Translations under genes and position numbers: made by a program | In this document: positions 8,586-18,810 of the stretch, one piece after another | How positions within the stretch are numbered: the first letter of the stretch is position 1 | Layout: every line of letters begins with the position of its first letter | Notes under the pieces: generated by a model | What the model saw: only the letters and a program-made list of their open reading frames with translations | What the model was told of the DNA's origin: nothing | The model's database searches: none | Origin: Chryseobacterium sp. OSA05B | GTDB lineage: Bacteria > Bacteroidota > Bacteroidia > Flavobacteriales > Weeksellaceae | NCBI RefSeq assembly: GCF_019970065.1 | Contig: NZ_JAHXYH010000001.1 | Coordinates: 186,001-250,000 of the forward strand | Reading direction: 5' to 3' | Length of the DNA: 64,000 nt

Positions 8586-11500
8586 TTATCGCTTGATCAC
8601 TTTTACCGTTTTCACGAAATTATTCACTGCATTTACTTTCACCTGATAAACGCCTGATGGGAAAGCAGAAACATCAATCGTTCCTTTGGTATCATTGATC
8701 GCTTTAGTAAGCACCTGCTGACCGGCCATATTGTAAACTGTTACCGAAAGAATCTTTTGGTCAAAAGAAACCGTCAGGATATCACTTACCGGATTCGGAA
8801 ATACTTTCAGTTGATCTTTCTGTGCTGAAACTTCATCAGTTCTTAAAACAGCACCTGATGTGCAGCCAATAGGACTAAAGATTCTTCTTTGGATAAGTGT
8901 ACCATCTCCGAGCTGGCTCTTTCTATTGTCTCCGCTCCCTGATAAAAATCCGGTGTTACTAATAACAAATGAATTATTACTCCCTGCTACTGCCATTTTT
9001 CTGTCGGTAGCTGTTCCAATAAGTACGGGGGTTAATCTCGAGATGCCTGTACCGTCTCCTATCTGTCCTCTCTCACTACTTCCCCAAGACCATAGAGTCC
9101 CGTCTGTTTTGATGGCTACTGAATTAAAATTCGCCGTATCAAAACTTTTCCAGTCGGTGGCTGTTCCTACCTGACCCGGCGATGTTCTGGAACTTCTGGA
9201 TCCGTTCCCCAATTGTCCGGATAAATTATTGCCCCAGCTCCAAATAGTTCCATCTGTTTTCATAGCCATAGAGTGATCTCCGGCAGCATCAACACTTTTC
9301 CAGTTTGTCGCCGTTGTTATTCTTACCGGCGTTGTTTTACTGGTTGTATTTTCGTTCCCTAATTGTCCGGAATAATTCTGACCCCATGCCCAAAGGGTTC
9401 CGTCTGTTTTTATTCCTAAAGCATGATCGTCTCCGGCAGCAATACTTCGCCAGTCAGCGGCAGTTCCTACCTGTGTGGGTACAATTCTGCTGTAGGTACT
9501 TCCATCTCCATAGTTACCATAATTATTATGTCCCCACGCCCATAGTGTTCCGTTGGCTTTTAGGGCTAATGTAAAATTATTTCCAACGGTAACACTTACC
9601 CAGTCGTTTGCCGATCCTATTTTCAACGGACTTGTTCTGTTGTTGGTCGTTCCGTCTCCCAATTGTCCGAATTGATTATTACCCCACGCCCATAGCGTTC
9701 CGTCTGTTTTAATAACCACTGTATGATTATATGCGGTAGCTATTTTCCAGACATTTGAAATGGCTATAGGTGTTGGAGTCGATCTGTTGGTCGTAGTCCC
9801 ATCTCCCAATTGTCCGTATTCATTGATTCCCCATGCCCATAATGTTCCGTCTGTTTTCGTTGCTAACGTATAGTTATCTCCTGAACTTACAATGTTCCAG
9901 CAGCCTGTGCCGCCAGAAAGTGTGGTAAAGGTCCCACCCGGAATCCAACTTGTCTGGCTCGTTGCGCAATGAGCTGCTACCCAGTAATAGTAGGTAGTCC
10001 CTGGCAACAGATTATCCAGATTGACTGTTGTAGAAGTTGTTGTTTCATTGATACCTCCAATAATTGGGTTGGTGCTGTAGGTATACAGATATCCGTTAGC
10101 TGGTGCCGTTGTCGGCGCCGTCCAGTTAAGGGTAGCCGTCCCCGAAGTAATATTAGTAGCAGAAAGCTGTGTTGGAACAGCACAGTTTGAAGGACAAGCT
10201 ACAGATGTAAGTGTGTTTTTTTCAATAAAGGTACCATCACCCAACTGACCATTGGTGTTAGATCCGGAAACTCTTAAAGATCCGGAAAAAGCTTGGGTAA
10301 GAAGATGCGAGTATCCGATGGAAATCATCATATTATCCGTAGTGGTGCCCAATTGTGTTGGTGATGTAATGTCCGTTGTTCCGCTTCCAAACATTCCGGA
10401 TGAATTGCTACCCCAGCCCCAGAGTGTTCCCCCTGTTCTTATTCCAACAGATTCTCCTGATGCTGCATCTATACGGATCCAATTGCTTGCTGTTCCGATT
10501 TGGGTCGGAGCTTTTTTAGCCACTGTGGTTCCGTCTCCCAACTGACCTGATCCATTGGATCCCCAGCCCCAAAGGGTTCCGGTGGATTTTAATGCTAATG
10601 TATGACTCCCTCCTGCGGCTATCTTCAGCCAGTTTGTAGCAGTTCCTATCTGTTTTGGAGAAACATCATAGATCGTAGTTGCGGTAGTTCCATTCCCTAA
10701 TTCTCCGTTGGTATTTCTCCCCCAGGTCCATAAGGTTCCGTCTGTTTTGATACCTACGGAATAATAGTCTCCGGCAGATATTTTATCCCAATTGGTGCCG
10801 TTTCCTACTTTGAACGGAATATATCGATCGATTTTGGATCCATCTCCTAACTGCCCGTCAAAATTTCTCCCCCAAGACCAGAGGGTTCCGTCTGTTTTAA
10901 GGGCTAATGTATGGGAATCTCCGGCACTAACAGCTTTCCAATTGGTTGCTGTTCCTATTTTGACCGGAGTAGTCCTGATGATGGTCGTATTATCTCCCAA
11001 CTGTCCATATCGGTTCGCTCCCCAGGCCCATAAAGTTCCATCCGTCTTAATGGCCACTGTATGGTCATATCCGGTACTTACTGTTTTCCAGTCGCTTGCT
11101 GTTCCAACCTGCATTGGAGCATTTCTTCGAATAACTCCTGCGTCTCCAAGCTGGCTGGAAGAATTGCTCCCCCATACCCATAAGGTACCGTCTGTTTTAA
11201 TACCTGCTGAATAATAGTCTCCAGCACTGATCGTTTGCCAGCAACCTGTTGCGTTTTGAGGAATCGCTTTAACGAGTCCCTGCTGTGTATATCCTATCCA
11301 GATCGTATTGGTGTTCTGGGTTTTCACAACATTGAGAGTGTTGTTGGGAAGGCCGGCACCTGCCGATGTATAGGTAACGCAATCACTAAAGTTTTGTAAC
11401 CCGCTTCCTCCGTAGCCAATCCATACTTCATTGTTACTATCTACATCAAGGGTATTTATTGAAGAATTGGCCACGCAAGAGCTCCCTATAGAATACGTGT

Positions 11501-12164
11501 TGAGTAAAGCTCCAAAAATAGAATAGGTAAGCATCCCGCTATTGGTGTCAACATATACAATATTATCATCAATTTTCACTACTTTCTCGGCATCCTGTAC
11601 GATGAAATTAAAATTGGTACCGTCAAATTTGTACAGTGCCCCGTTATTGGTAACCCAGACTCCACCATTTGTGTCAGTCTTCAGGGAGTTTATATTGGGA
11701 AAAGAGGAATTGGTCGTCCATGTTGTCCCATTAAATTTAGTAAGCCCGTCTGTTGTGATCACCCATAAATTATTGGCCGTGTCTACAGCAATATTTTTAA
11801 CTGCATTGCTGGGAAGGCCGGAGTTGGCGGTTGTGTAATTAGTCCAGGTTGTTCCGTTGAATACAATAATTCCGTTATTCTGGGTAGCCATCCATTTTCT
11901 CCCTAAACCATCAATTTCTATTTCTTTGATAGCATTGGATGCAATGCCGGAATTACCTGTGTTGTAATTGGTAAAAGCGGTTCCGTTGAATGTCGAAATT
12001 CCATTGTTGGTTGCTATCCACAGCAAACCGGTATTATCGATCTTAATGTCACTGATATTGTTGCTGGCTATCCCCGAATTTGCAGTATTGTACGTCGTGT
12101 ACGTCAATTGTGCAGAGACAATACTATAAAGGAAAATTAACAATAAAAAGCATATTCTTCTCAT
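8586..12164 (-). CDS. T9SS-secreted protein: regulator-propeller repeats, two RCC1 propellers, FnIII
   Basis: 1192 residues. Signal peptide 1-18 (SIVSAQ). Residues about 20-300 carry short repeats like two-component-regulator propellers (LLWIATNNGISTFNG, KWMATQNNGIIVFNG). An RCC1 block follows (about 305-665) with exactly seven GTLWxWGxNxxGQLGD motifs, then an FnIII domain (about 668-760, ATLNWTAP and TTYYYWV), then a second block of seven RCC1 motifs to about 1110. Residues about 1120-1192 form a type A T9SS sorting domain (VFPNPVSDILTVS, GVYQVKVN, ending VKVIKR). It should be exported by T9SS and anchored or released at the surface. Its target is unknown. RCC1-type propellers are binding scaffolds. 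It is a close paralogue of the next gene upstream. Confidence 0.9.
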   Translation of the reverse strand: MRRICFLLLIFLYSIVSAQLTYTTYNTANSGIASNNISDIKIDNTGLLWIATNNGISTFNGTAFTNYNTGNSGIASNAIKEIEIDGLGRKWMATQNNGIIVFNGTTWTNYTTANSGLPSNAVKNIAVDTANNLWVITTDGLTKFNGTTWTTNSSFPNINSLKTDTNGGVWVTNNGALYKFDGTNFNFIVQDAEKVVKIDDNIVYVDTNSGMLTYSIFGALLNTYSIGSSCVANSSINTLDVDSNNEVWIGYGGSGLQNFSDCVTYTSAGAGLPNNTLNVVKTQNTNTIWIGYTQQGLVKAIPQNATGCWQTISAGDYYSAGIKTDGTLWVWGSNSSSQLGDAGVIRRNAPMQVGTASDWKTVSTGYDHTVAIKTDGTLWAWGANRYGQLGDNTTIIRTTPVKIGTATNWKAVSAGDSHTLALKTDGTLWSWGRNFDGQLGDGSKIDRYIPFKVGNGTNWDKISAGDYYSVGIKTDGTLWTWGRNTNGELGNGTTATTIYDVSPKQIGTATNWLKIAAGGSHTLALKSTGTLWGWGSNGSGQLGDGTTVAKKAPTQIGTASNWIRIDAASGESVGIRTGGTLWGWGSNSSGMFGSGTTDITSPTQLGTTTDNMMISIGYSHLLTQAFSGSLRVSGSNTNGQLGDGTFIEKNTLTSVACPSNCAVPTQLSATNITSGTATLNWTAPTTAPANGYLYTYSTNPIIGGINETTTSTTVNLDNLLPGTTYYYWVAAHCATSQTSWIPGGTFTTLSGGTGCWNIVSSGDNYTLATKTDGTLWAWGINEYGQLGDGTTTNRSTPTPIAISNVWKIATAYNHTVVIKTDGTLWAWGNNQFGQLGDGTTNNRTSPLKIGSANDWVSVTVGNNFTLALKANGTLWAWGHNNYGNYGDGSTYSRIVPTQVGTAADWRSIAAGDDHALGIKTDGTLWAWGQNYSGQLGNENTTSKTTPVRITTATNWKSVDAAGDHSMAMKTDGTIWSWGNNLSGQLGNGSRSSRTSPGQVGTATDWKSFDTANFNSVAIKTDGTLWSWGSSERGQIGDGTGISRLTPVLIGTATDRKMAVAGSNNSFVISNTGFLSGSGDNRKSQLGDGTLIQRRIFSPIGCTSGAVLRTDEVSAQKDQLKVFPNPVSDILTVSFDQKILSVTVYNMAGQQVLTKAINDTKGTIDVSAFPSGVYQVKVNAVNNFVKTVKVIKR

Positions 12165-12209
12165 TTTAAGTTAGGTTAGTAGTTTTTTAATTTTCAATTG
12201 TTTATTTTA

Positions 12210-12296
12210 TGACAGGCCCGCTAAGGCTTAACTGATTTTTTTAATGTTTAATTGAATAAAAATCATAAAACCATCACTAAATCTTAGCGGTTGTCA
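12210..12296. repeat. Long imperfect inverted repeat between the RCC1 genes
   Basis: TGACAggccCGCTAAG (from 12210) mirrors CTTAGCGgttGTCA (to 12296) across a spacer of about 56 AT-rich bases. It lies in the 146-base gap between the two paralogues. It could be a fold-back in the mRNA or a small repeat element. There is no T-run at its end. Confidence 0.4.
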
Positions 12297-12310
12297 TCAC
12301 ATCTTAATGT

Positions 12311-15300
12311 TTATCTTTTAATTATTTTTACTGTTTTCGTAAACTCATTGGCTGCATTTACTTTCACCAGATAAACTCCTGAAGCGAAAGCAGAAACATC
12401 AATCGTTCCTTTAGTATCGTTAATTGTTTTAGTAAGCACCAGCTGTCCAGCTGCATTGTAAACCGTTACCGAAAGAATCTTCTGGTCATAAGAAACGGTC
12501 AGAATATCACGCACCGGATTCGGATAAACTTTCAGCTGATCCATTGGTGTTGAAACTTCATCAGTTCTTAAAACAACACTTGTAGGACAGCCAACAGGAG
12601 TGAAAATTCTTCTTTCAATAAATGTTCCATCACCTACCTGACCCGTGTTATTACGTCCAAAACTTGATAAAAATCCGTTGGTATTGATAACAAGTCTGTT
12701 GTACATATTGGCTGCCATACCCTTTGTATCAGTAGCTGTTCCTATTTGAGTAGGAATAAGTCTGGTGGTTGTAGTTCCGTCTCCTAATTGTCCGTTATTA
12801 TTATATCCCCATGCCCAAAGAGTTCCATCTGTTTTGATTCCCATCGAAGAATGAAGATAGTCACCAATAATACTCTTCCAGTTGTTATCGGTTCCTATTT
12901 GCGTTGGAATGGTTTTGGAAATAGTGGTTCCATCTCCTAATGCTCCATATGAATTATTTCCCCAAGCCCACAAGGTACCATCTGTTTTGATTCCCATCGA
13001 ATGAAAATATCCTGCGACAGCATTTTTCCAATTTGTATCTGTTCCAATTTGAACCGGTATATTCGTGGTCCCTGAAAAGCCTAATTGCCCCAGGTTGTTA
13101 TATCCCCACCCCCATAATGTTCCGTTGGTTTTTACTGCAATAATATGCATTCCTCCCGGGCCAACAAATTTCCAGTCATTTTCGGTCCCAACTTGTGTAG
13201 GCACCTTTTTACTCACGTTTGTACCATCACCTAATTGACCATCAGTATTCGTACCCCATGCCCAAAGTGTTCCATTGGATTTTAAAGCCACTGTAAAATT
13301 ATCCCCGGTACCAATACTTACCCAGTCTGTTGCTGTTCCAACCTGTGTTGGTACATTTTTATTGGTGGTCGTATCATCACCTAATTGTCCGACCTGGTTA
13401 GCGCCCCAAGCCCATAGTGTTCCGTCTGTTTTGAGTCCTACAGAGTGATACATTCCGCTGGCTACTTTCACCCATCTATTTGAGGTTCCCACTTGTACAG
13501 GGGTATTTTTTGCAAATGTACTACCATCTCCAAGCTGTCCGGAATTATTATTTCCCCATGTCCATAGTGTACCGTCTGTTTTGATTGCCGCAGAATGAGT
13601 ATATCCCGAACTTACATTATCCCAACAGCCTGTTGCATTGGTAGGAAGTGTTGTAAAAGAACCTCCCTGTATCCAATTATTTTGATTGGATCCACAATTA
13701 GATGCCACCCACCAGTAATAAGTGGTGCCAGGTAATAAGTTGGTTAAATTTGCTGTTGTAGAAAGAGCAGTTCCATCTGCACCTCCAACAACCGGACTAA
13801 GATTATAAAGATATGAATACCCTCCATTTGGAGCTGTTGTTGATGATACCCAGTTAAGCGTCGCTGTTGAAGAAGTAATATTGGAAGTATACAGCTGGCT
13901 CGGAGGAATACAGTTCGAAGAACAGGCAATAGAAACGAAAGCATTTCTCTGAATTGTAGTTCCGTCGCCTAATCTTCCATTTTCATTATTTCCGGAAGCT
14001 TTCAAAAAGCCATCATTGTTTATTGTTAAAGTATGATAGGCTCCTGCAGAAATGATGCTGTTGTCGATCTCATTTCCTATCGTGATCCAGTTTGGACTGG
14101 TAGTGGTGGTATTGTTACCCAGCTGTCCATAATTATTCTGTCCACACACAAATATATTTCCGGTGGTTCTTATTCCTACTGTATGATACCATCCTGCATC
14201 AATGCTCTTAACCTGATCGGTTACGGCAGTAGGTACAGATCTGTCGGTATAGGTACCATCACCTAACTGTCCCTGATTATTTCTTCCCCAGGTATACAGT
14301 GATCCACCCGTCTTGGTTGCTACCGAGTGGAAAGCTCCGGCAGCAATATTGGCCCAATTGGTCTCTGTTCCTATTTGTGTAGGTATCGTTCTGGTTACTG
14401 CTGTACCGTCACCCAATTGGCCAAATCCATTCGTACCCCATGCCCAAAGTGTACCGTCAGTTTTCACAGCCAGAGAGAAATCAGTCCCTGCTGCAATATT
14501 TCTCCAGTTAGTAGCGCTTCCTACTTGTAAAGGTATTGTTTTAGTAAAGGTTGTACCGTCTCCTAGCTGCCCGTTGTTATTATATCCCCATGCCCAAAGG
14601 GTTCCGTTGGTCCTTATTGCTAATGTATGGCCACTTTTAATGGAGACATCTGCCCAATTCGTCGCGGTTCCTATTTGTGTAGGGGTACTTCTGTTGGTAA
14701 TAGTTCCATCTCCCAGCTGGCCGTAATTATTGTATCCCCAAGCCCACAAGGTTCCGTCTGTTTTGATTCCGATGGAATACTTGGCACCGGCTACAATTTT
14801 TTTCCAGTTGTTTGCAGTCCCTATCTGATTGGAAACATTTCTATCTGTAGTGGTTCCGTCACCTAGCTGACCATATTGATTGCTTCCCCAGGCCCAAAGA
14901 GTTCCATCTGACCTGATTCCTAATGAATGAGTTTCACCGGCAGCAATTTTTTGCCAGCATCCCGCAGGAGGAAGTGTCGTAAAAGAACCTCCTGATGTCC
15001 AGCTGTTTTGGCTGGGTGAGCAATAAGACATCACCCACCAATAATAAGTGGTATTAGGCAATAAATTGGTTGCATCTGCTGTTGTGGAAACTGTATTTCC
15101 ATTAGCAGTTCCAATACCGGGAGAAGTACTGTAGGTATATATATATCCTCCTGCAGGTGCCGGTGTTGCCGCTGACCAGTTAAGAGTAGCCGTTGTAGAA
15201 GTCACATTGGAAACATACAACTGGCTTGGCGCATTACAGATGGTAGGACAGGCAATAGCCGTAAGGGTACTTTTGCTGGCTGTATTACCACTCCCTAATT

Positions 15301-17668
15301 GCCCATTGGAATTATATCCACAAGCTTTCAAAAAGCCATTGGTATCCATAGAAAAAGTATGGAATGATCCTGCAGAAATTAGATAATTATCGGTAGAATT
15401 TCCTGAAGTAAACCAGTTTTTATCAGTAGTCGTCCCATCCCCTAATTCTCCATCGGCATTATATCCGCAGGAAATCATATTTCCATACGTTGTGGTTCCA
15501 ATAGTATGATACCATCCCGCATCAATGCTTTGAACCCCATCATATACTGAGACAGGAGACAACCTGTTGGTATTGCTACCATCTCCCAGCTGTCCATAAT
15601 TATTTCTACCCCAGGTATAAAGTATTCCATTGGCTTTTCTTGCCACAGAATGATAAAATCCGGCCGCCACGTCTGCCCAACCTGTATCTGTACCTATTTG
15701 TGTGGGTACATATCGGTTAGTTGTTGTACCGTCACCTATTTGTCCATAAGCATTATATCCCCATGCCCAAAGAGTACCGTTGGTTCTTACCCCCAGAGAA
15801 TGTGTATTACTTGCTGCCAGATTTTTCCAGTTGGTTGCTGTTCCTATTTGGGTCGGAATAAGTTTATTTGTACCTGTCCCATCTCCTAACTGTCCTGAAG
15901 AGTTGGATCCCCAACCCCATAGGGTTCCATTTGCTTTTATGGCCAATGTGTGAGAATCTCCGGTGACAATATTCACCCAGTCGGTAGATGTTCCTATCTG
16001 TACAGGTATGTTTTTGCTAACAGTAGTTCCGTCTCCTAACTGACCATAATCATTACTTCCCCATGCCCAAAGTGTTCCGTCTGTTTTGATTCCGATAGAA
16101 AAAAACTGTCCTGCTTCTATTTTTTTCCAGTTATTGGCTGTTCCTATTTGTTTAGGGGTAAGACGGGCAGTTGTTGTACCGTCACCTAACTGTCCTTCAG
16201 TATTCCGGCCCCATGCCCAGAGTGTTCCGTCTATTTTTATTCCAAATGAATGGGCATAACCTCCGTTAATTTTTTGCCAGCAGCCTGTAGGAGCAAGGGT
16301 TGTAAAAGATCCTCCAGGAATCCAGCTGCTCTGAGAGGATCCACAGCTTGACATTACCCACCAATAATAAGTGGTATTAGGCAATAAATTGGTTGCACTG
16401 CCTGTTGTAGAAACCGTATTTCCGTTGGCCGCTCCCATAGTTGGTGAAGTCCCATAAGCATATACATATCCTCCGCTTGGTGCTGTTGCTGATGGTAACC
16501 AGTTTAACGTAGCTGTTGTAGAAGTGATATTAGAAGTATATAACTGGGTTGGAGGATTACAAATGACTGAGCAGTTAATTTGAGTCAATGTATTTCTCTG
16601 AATATTGGTACCGTCACCTAAGTGTCCAATCTCATTACTTCCACAAATTGACAAATAACCATCTACATTGATAACCATTGTATTTCCAGATGATACATTA
16701 ACAATTTTCCTATCAAAAGCTGTTCCTATAAGTGTTGGTGTATTTCTGTTGACTGTTGTTCCATCTCCTAATTGCCCACTTGTGTTCCATCCAAATGTGT
16801 AGAGAGAACCACCGGCCGTAATGAATGCAGAGTGCAGGCCTGCTGCTGCAATACTCTGAATTCCCTGAAAAATGGCAATCGGTGTAGAGCTGTATGGACT
16901 GGCAGTACCGTCTCCCAATTGTCCCTGATCATTTCGTCCCCAGGTGTAAAGAACATTATTTGTTTTAGTCGCTATAGAATGACCATTAGCTGCAGCCACC
17001 TCTTTCCAGTCGGCCGCTGTTCCTATTTGAATAGGAGTATACTTACTGATGATAGTTCCGTCACCCAATTGACCTTTGTCATTAATTCCCCATCCCCAAA
17101 GGGTTCCGTTTGTTTTTATGCCAAGGGTATGAGATCCTCCCAATGAAATACTTCTCCAGTTGGTATCGGTACCTACCTGGGTGGGAGTCGTTACATTACC
17201 TGTATTTGGGAAACCTAATAATCCGAGGCCATTACTTCCCCAGGCCCATAAAGTTCCGTTTGTCTTTATGGCCATTGCCTTGACACCTTCTGCACTGATA
17301 CTTTGCCAGTCAGTCGCTGTTCCAATCTGTATGGGTGAATATTTATTTGAAGTGGTACCATCCCCTAATTGTCCATAGAGATTAAATCCCCAGGACCAGA
17401 GGGTTCCATCTGTTTTAATGGCAAGCGTAGATGCACTTCCGGCAGATATTTTGAGCCAGTTATTGGCCGTTCCTACCTGAACGGGTACACTTTTGTTTAC
17501 GGCGGTACCGTCTCCCAATTCTCCGCTGCCATTATTTCCCCAGGCCCAAAGGGTTCCGTCTGTTTTTATGGCTACCGAATGGGAAAGTCCAACGCTTATA
17601 CTTTTCCAGCATTGAGCAAATGACTGCAGACTGATAAATAGTAATAAAAAAAAGAGTGTTTTTTTCAT
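12311..17668 (-). CDS. Giant T9SS-secreted protein with four RCC1 propellers and three FnIII linkers
   Basis: 1785 residues. Signal peptide 1-18 (QSFAQ). By motif count there are 28 RCC1-type units (GTLWAWGxNxxGQLGD and variants), arranged as four blocks of seven with an FnIII domain between successive blocks (each with ATLNW and TTYYWWV). The last unit of every block is atypical (for example FLKACGYNSNGQLGS) and leads into a short Cys-containing joint (SIACSSNC, AIACPTIC). The C-terminus is a type A T9SS sorting domain (VYPNPVRDILTVSYDQ, then GVYLVKVN, ending VKIIKR). It is almost certainly exposed at the cell surface or released. The ligand is unknown. It is tandem to the 1192-residue paralogue, 146 bases away. 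Confidence 0.92.
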   Translation of the reverse strand: MKKTLFFLLLFISLQSFAQCWKSISVGLSHSVAIKTDGTLWAWGNNGSGELGDGTAVNKSVPVQVGTANNWLKISAGSASTLAIKTDGTLWSWGFNLYGQLGDGTTSNKYSPIQIGTATDWQSISAEGVKAMAIKTNGTLWAWGSNGLGLLGFPNTGNVTTPTQVGTDTNWRSISLGGSHTLGIKTNGTLWGWGINDKGQLGDGTIISKYTPIQIGTAADWKEVAAANGHSIATKTNNVLYTWGRNDQGQLGDGTASPYSSTPIAIFQGIQSIAAAGLHSAFITAGGSLYTFGWNTSGQLGDGTTVNRNTPTLIGTAFDRKIVNVSSGNTMVINVDGYLSICGSNEIGHLGDGTNIQRNTLTQINCSVICNPPTQLYTSNITSTTATLNWLPSATAPSGGYVYAYGTSPTMGAANGNTVSTTGSATNLLPNTTYYWWVMSSCGSSQSSWIPGGSFTTLAPTGCWQKINGGYAHSFGIKIDGTLWAWGRNTEGQLGDGTTTARLTPKQIGTANNWKKIEAGQFFSIGIKTDGTLWAWGSNDYGQLGDGTTVSKNIPVQIGTSTDWVNIVTGDSHTLAIKANGTLWGWGSNSSGQLGDGTGTNKLIPTQIGTATNWKNLAASNTHSLGVRTNGTLWAWGYNAYGQIGDGTTTNRYVPTQIGTDTGWADVAAGFYHSVARKANGILYTWGRNNYGQLGDGSNTNRLSPVSVYDGVQSIDAGWYHTIGTTTYGNMISCGYNADGELGDGTTTDKNWFTSGNSTDNYLISAGSFHTFSMDTNGFLKACGYNSNGQLGSGNTASKSTLTAIACPTICNAPSQLYVSNVTSTTATLNWSAATPAPAGGYIYTYSTSPGIGTANGNTVSTTADATNLLPNTTYYWWVMSYCSPSQNSWTSGGSFTTLPPAGCWQKIAAGETHSLGIRSDGTLWAWGSNQYGQLGDGTTTDRNVSNQIGTANNWKKIVAGAKYSIGIKTDGTLWAWGYNNYGQLGDGTITNRSTPTQIGTATNWADVSIKSGHTLAIRTNGTLWAWGYNNNGQLGDGTTFTKTIPLQVGSATNWRNIAAGTDFSLAVKTDGTLWAWGTNGFGQLGDGTAVTRTIPTQIGTETNWANIAAGAFHSVATKTGGSLYTWGRNNQGQLGDGTYTDRSVPTAVTDQVKSIDAGWYHTVGIRTTGNIFVCGQNNYGQLGNNTTTTSPNWITIGNEIDNSIISAGAYHTLTINNDGFLKASGNNENGRLGDGTTIQRNAFVSIACSSNCIPPSQLYTSNITSSTATLNWVSSTTAPNGGYSYLYNLSPVVGGADGTALSTTANLTNLLPGTTYYWWVASNCGSNQNNWIQGGSFTTLPTNATGCWDNVSSGYTHSAAIKTDGTLWTWGNNNSGQLGDGSTFAKNTPVQVGTSNRWVKVASGMYHSVGLKTDGTLWAWGANQVGQLGDDTTTNKNVPTQVGTATDWVSIGTGDNFTVALKSNGTLWAWGTNTDGQLGDGTNVSKKVPTQVGTENDWKFVGPGGMHIIAVKTNGTLWGWGYNNLGQLGFSGTTNIPVQIGTDTNWKNAVAGYFHSMGIKTDGTLWAWGNNSYGALGDGTTISKTIPTQIGTDNNWKSIIGDYLHSSMGIKTDGTLWAWGYNNNGQLGDGTTTTRLIPTQIGTATDTKGMAANMYNRLVINTNGFLSSFGRNNTGQVGDGTFIERRIFTPVGCPTSVVLRTDEVSTPMDQLKVYPNPVRDILTVSYDQKILSVTVYNAAGQLVLTKTINDTKGTIDVSAFASGVYLVKVNAANEFTKTVKIIKR

Positions 17669-18810
17669 ATGTAAATTGTAATGTTTTCCTACTCGTTAGC
17701 TTTTCGGTTCCGCTTCGTTTGAATGGTTTCTGAACTCCATAAAAAATGATCTCACCGCAAAACAGTAGCTTTAATCAATGAATAACCATTGATTTTGTAA
17801 GTATTTTGGCTGATCAAAAGGTGTAAAATCATCACCAATACAAAAGCAAAATTCTCAATCATCCCTAAAGACCATTCTTTTTTCCGAATCGATGGCAGAA
17901 ATACCAATCATGCTTTCATTACATAGCATGATCTCCATCTGATGGGTGGAAATATTCGAATCAGCCATATCGGTTCAATACGACTTGTGCTCTAAAGAAA
18001 TTTTGAGTGCTTACTGTGTTTTAAATTGTTAGAAACAATGAATTGTGATGATTGAGTAAAATGAAATGGAGTGTAGTTGTGTTCATTTTCATGATCTAAT
18101 TTATTTTCAAGGTTAGTTTTTGTTTGTTTTTTTTTAATAACAGCGTCATCAATTAAGATTTATGTTATTGATTGCAAAAGTATATTTTTATTGTGAATCA
18201 TCAAATAGTTAATGAAAAAATAATCATAATAATTTCATCTTTTAACACGCGTGGTACCACACTTTTAGGGACAAATTTTATATTTTAATTAATATTATAC
18301 TTTCAAATACTCTGTTTATATGTAAAATAATTTTTCAATTTTAATAGGATTTTTTTTGCTTTTTTCTATCTATACTGCACTATTTTCGAATCACTATTTT
18401 GCAAATTTTCAATCTTTAAAACTGTTGATCTTTAATTGGAATAGAAGGAAAGTCATCTCTCCAACAAACCGTATCACAATCAACTATAACCCATTGGATA
18501 TAAACAAATTATCATTTACGTATAAATACGTAATTCATAATTCCGGTATTTTCACTTATCAGGGGATTATTTTATTTTCTTTACTTTGAATTGTTCTTTA
18601 ATCAAGCTTCTTATCTATAAACAAAGGCTAATTTGAAAAGCCCGATGATAAAACAAAATAGAAAAGAGAGAAGACCAGATAGGTCTAAGATAAGATAGAA
18701 TTGAGATTAAAAATGAAGGAGAGCTATTATGACTCTAAAAATTAAGTCCTTTATCCCGTAGTAACATTACATTTTTTCAAAAATATTTTATAACCTTAAA
18801 ACTAATAATT
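17669..18810. other. 1.1 kb AT-rich stretch with no convincing gene
   Basis: It separates the divergent RCC1 gene (minus) and the GC-richer giant-protein operon (plus), so both 5' regions lie here. The 77-codon frame at 18356-18589 is rejected as low-complexity AT-rich sequence. A short broken frame is listed separately at 17771-17968. I found no clear -33/-7 pair upstream of 18811. The best -7 candidate is TACATTTT about 40 bases before it. Confidence 0.6.
17771..17968 (-). pseudogene. Possible small gene interrupted by one in-frame TGA
   Basis: From ATG 17968 the frame encodes 37 residues (start MADSNISTHQMEIMLCNE, end SEKRMVFRDD), meets TGA at 17855-17857, and continues open in the same frame for 27 residues (FCIGDDFTPFDQPKYLQNQW) to TAA. 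Composition is protein-like in both halves. It may be a 37-residue peptide, a nonsense-mutated gene or chance. Not recognised. Confidence 0.25.

Noticed and set aside
10792..11214. Repeated antisense frames within the RCC1 genes
   Set aside because: They recur only because the RCC1 repeats recur. The sense strand has the signal peptide, repeats and T9SS domain.
18356..18589. 77-codon plus-strand frame
   Set aside because: Low-complexity AT-rich sequence, no protein-like composition, no start context and no recognisable motif.
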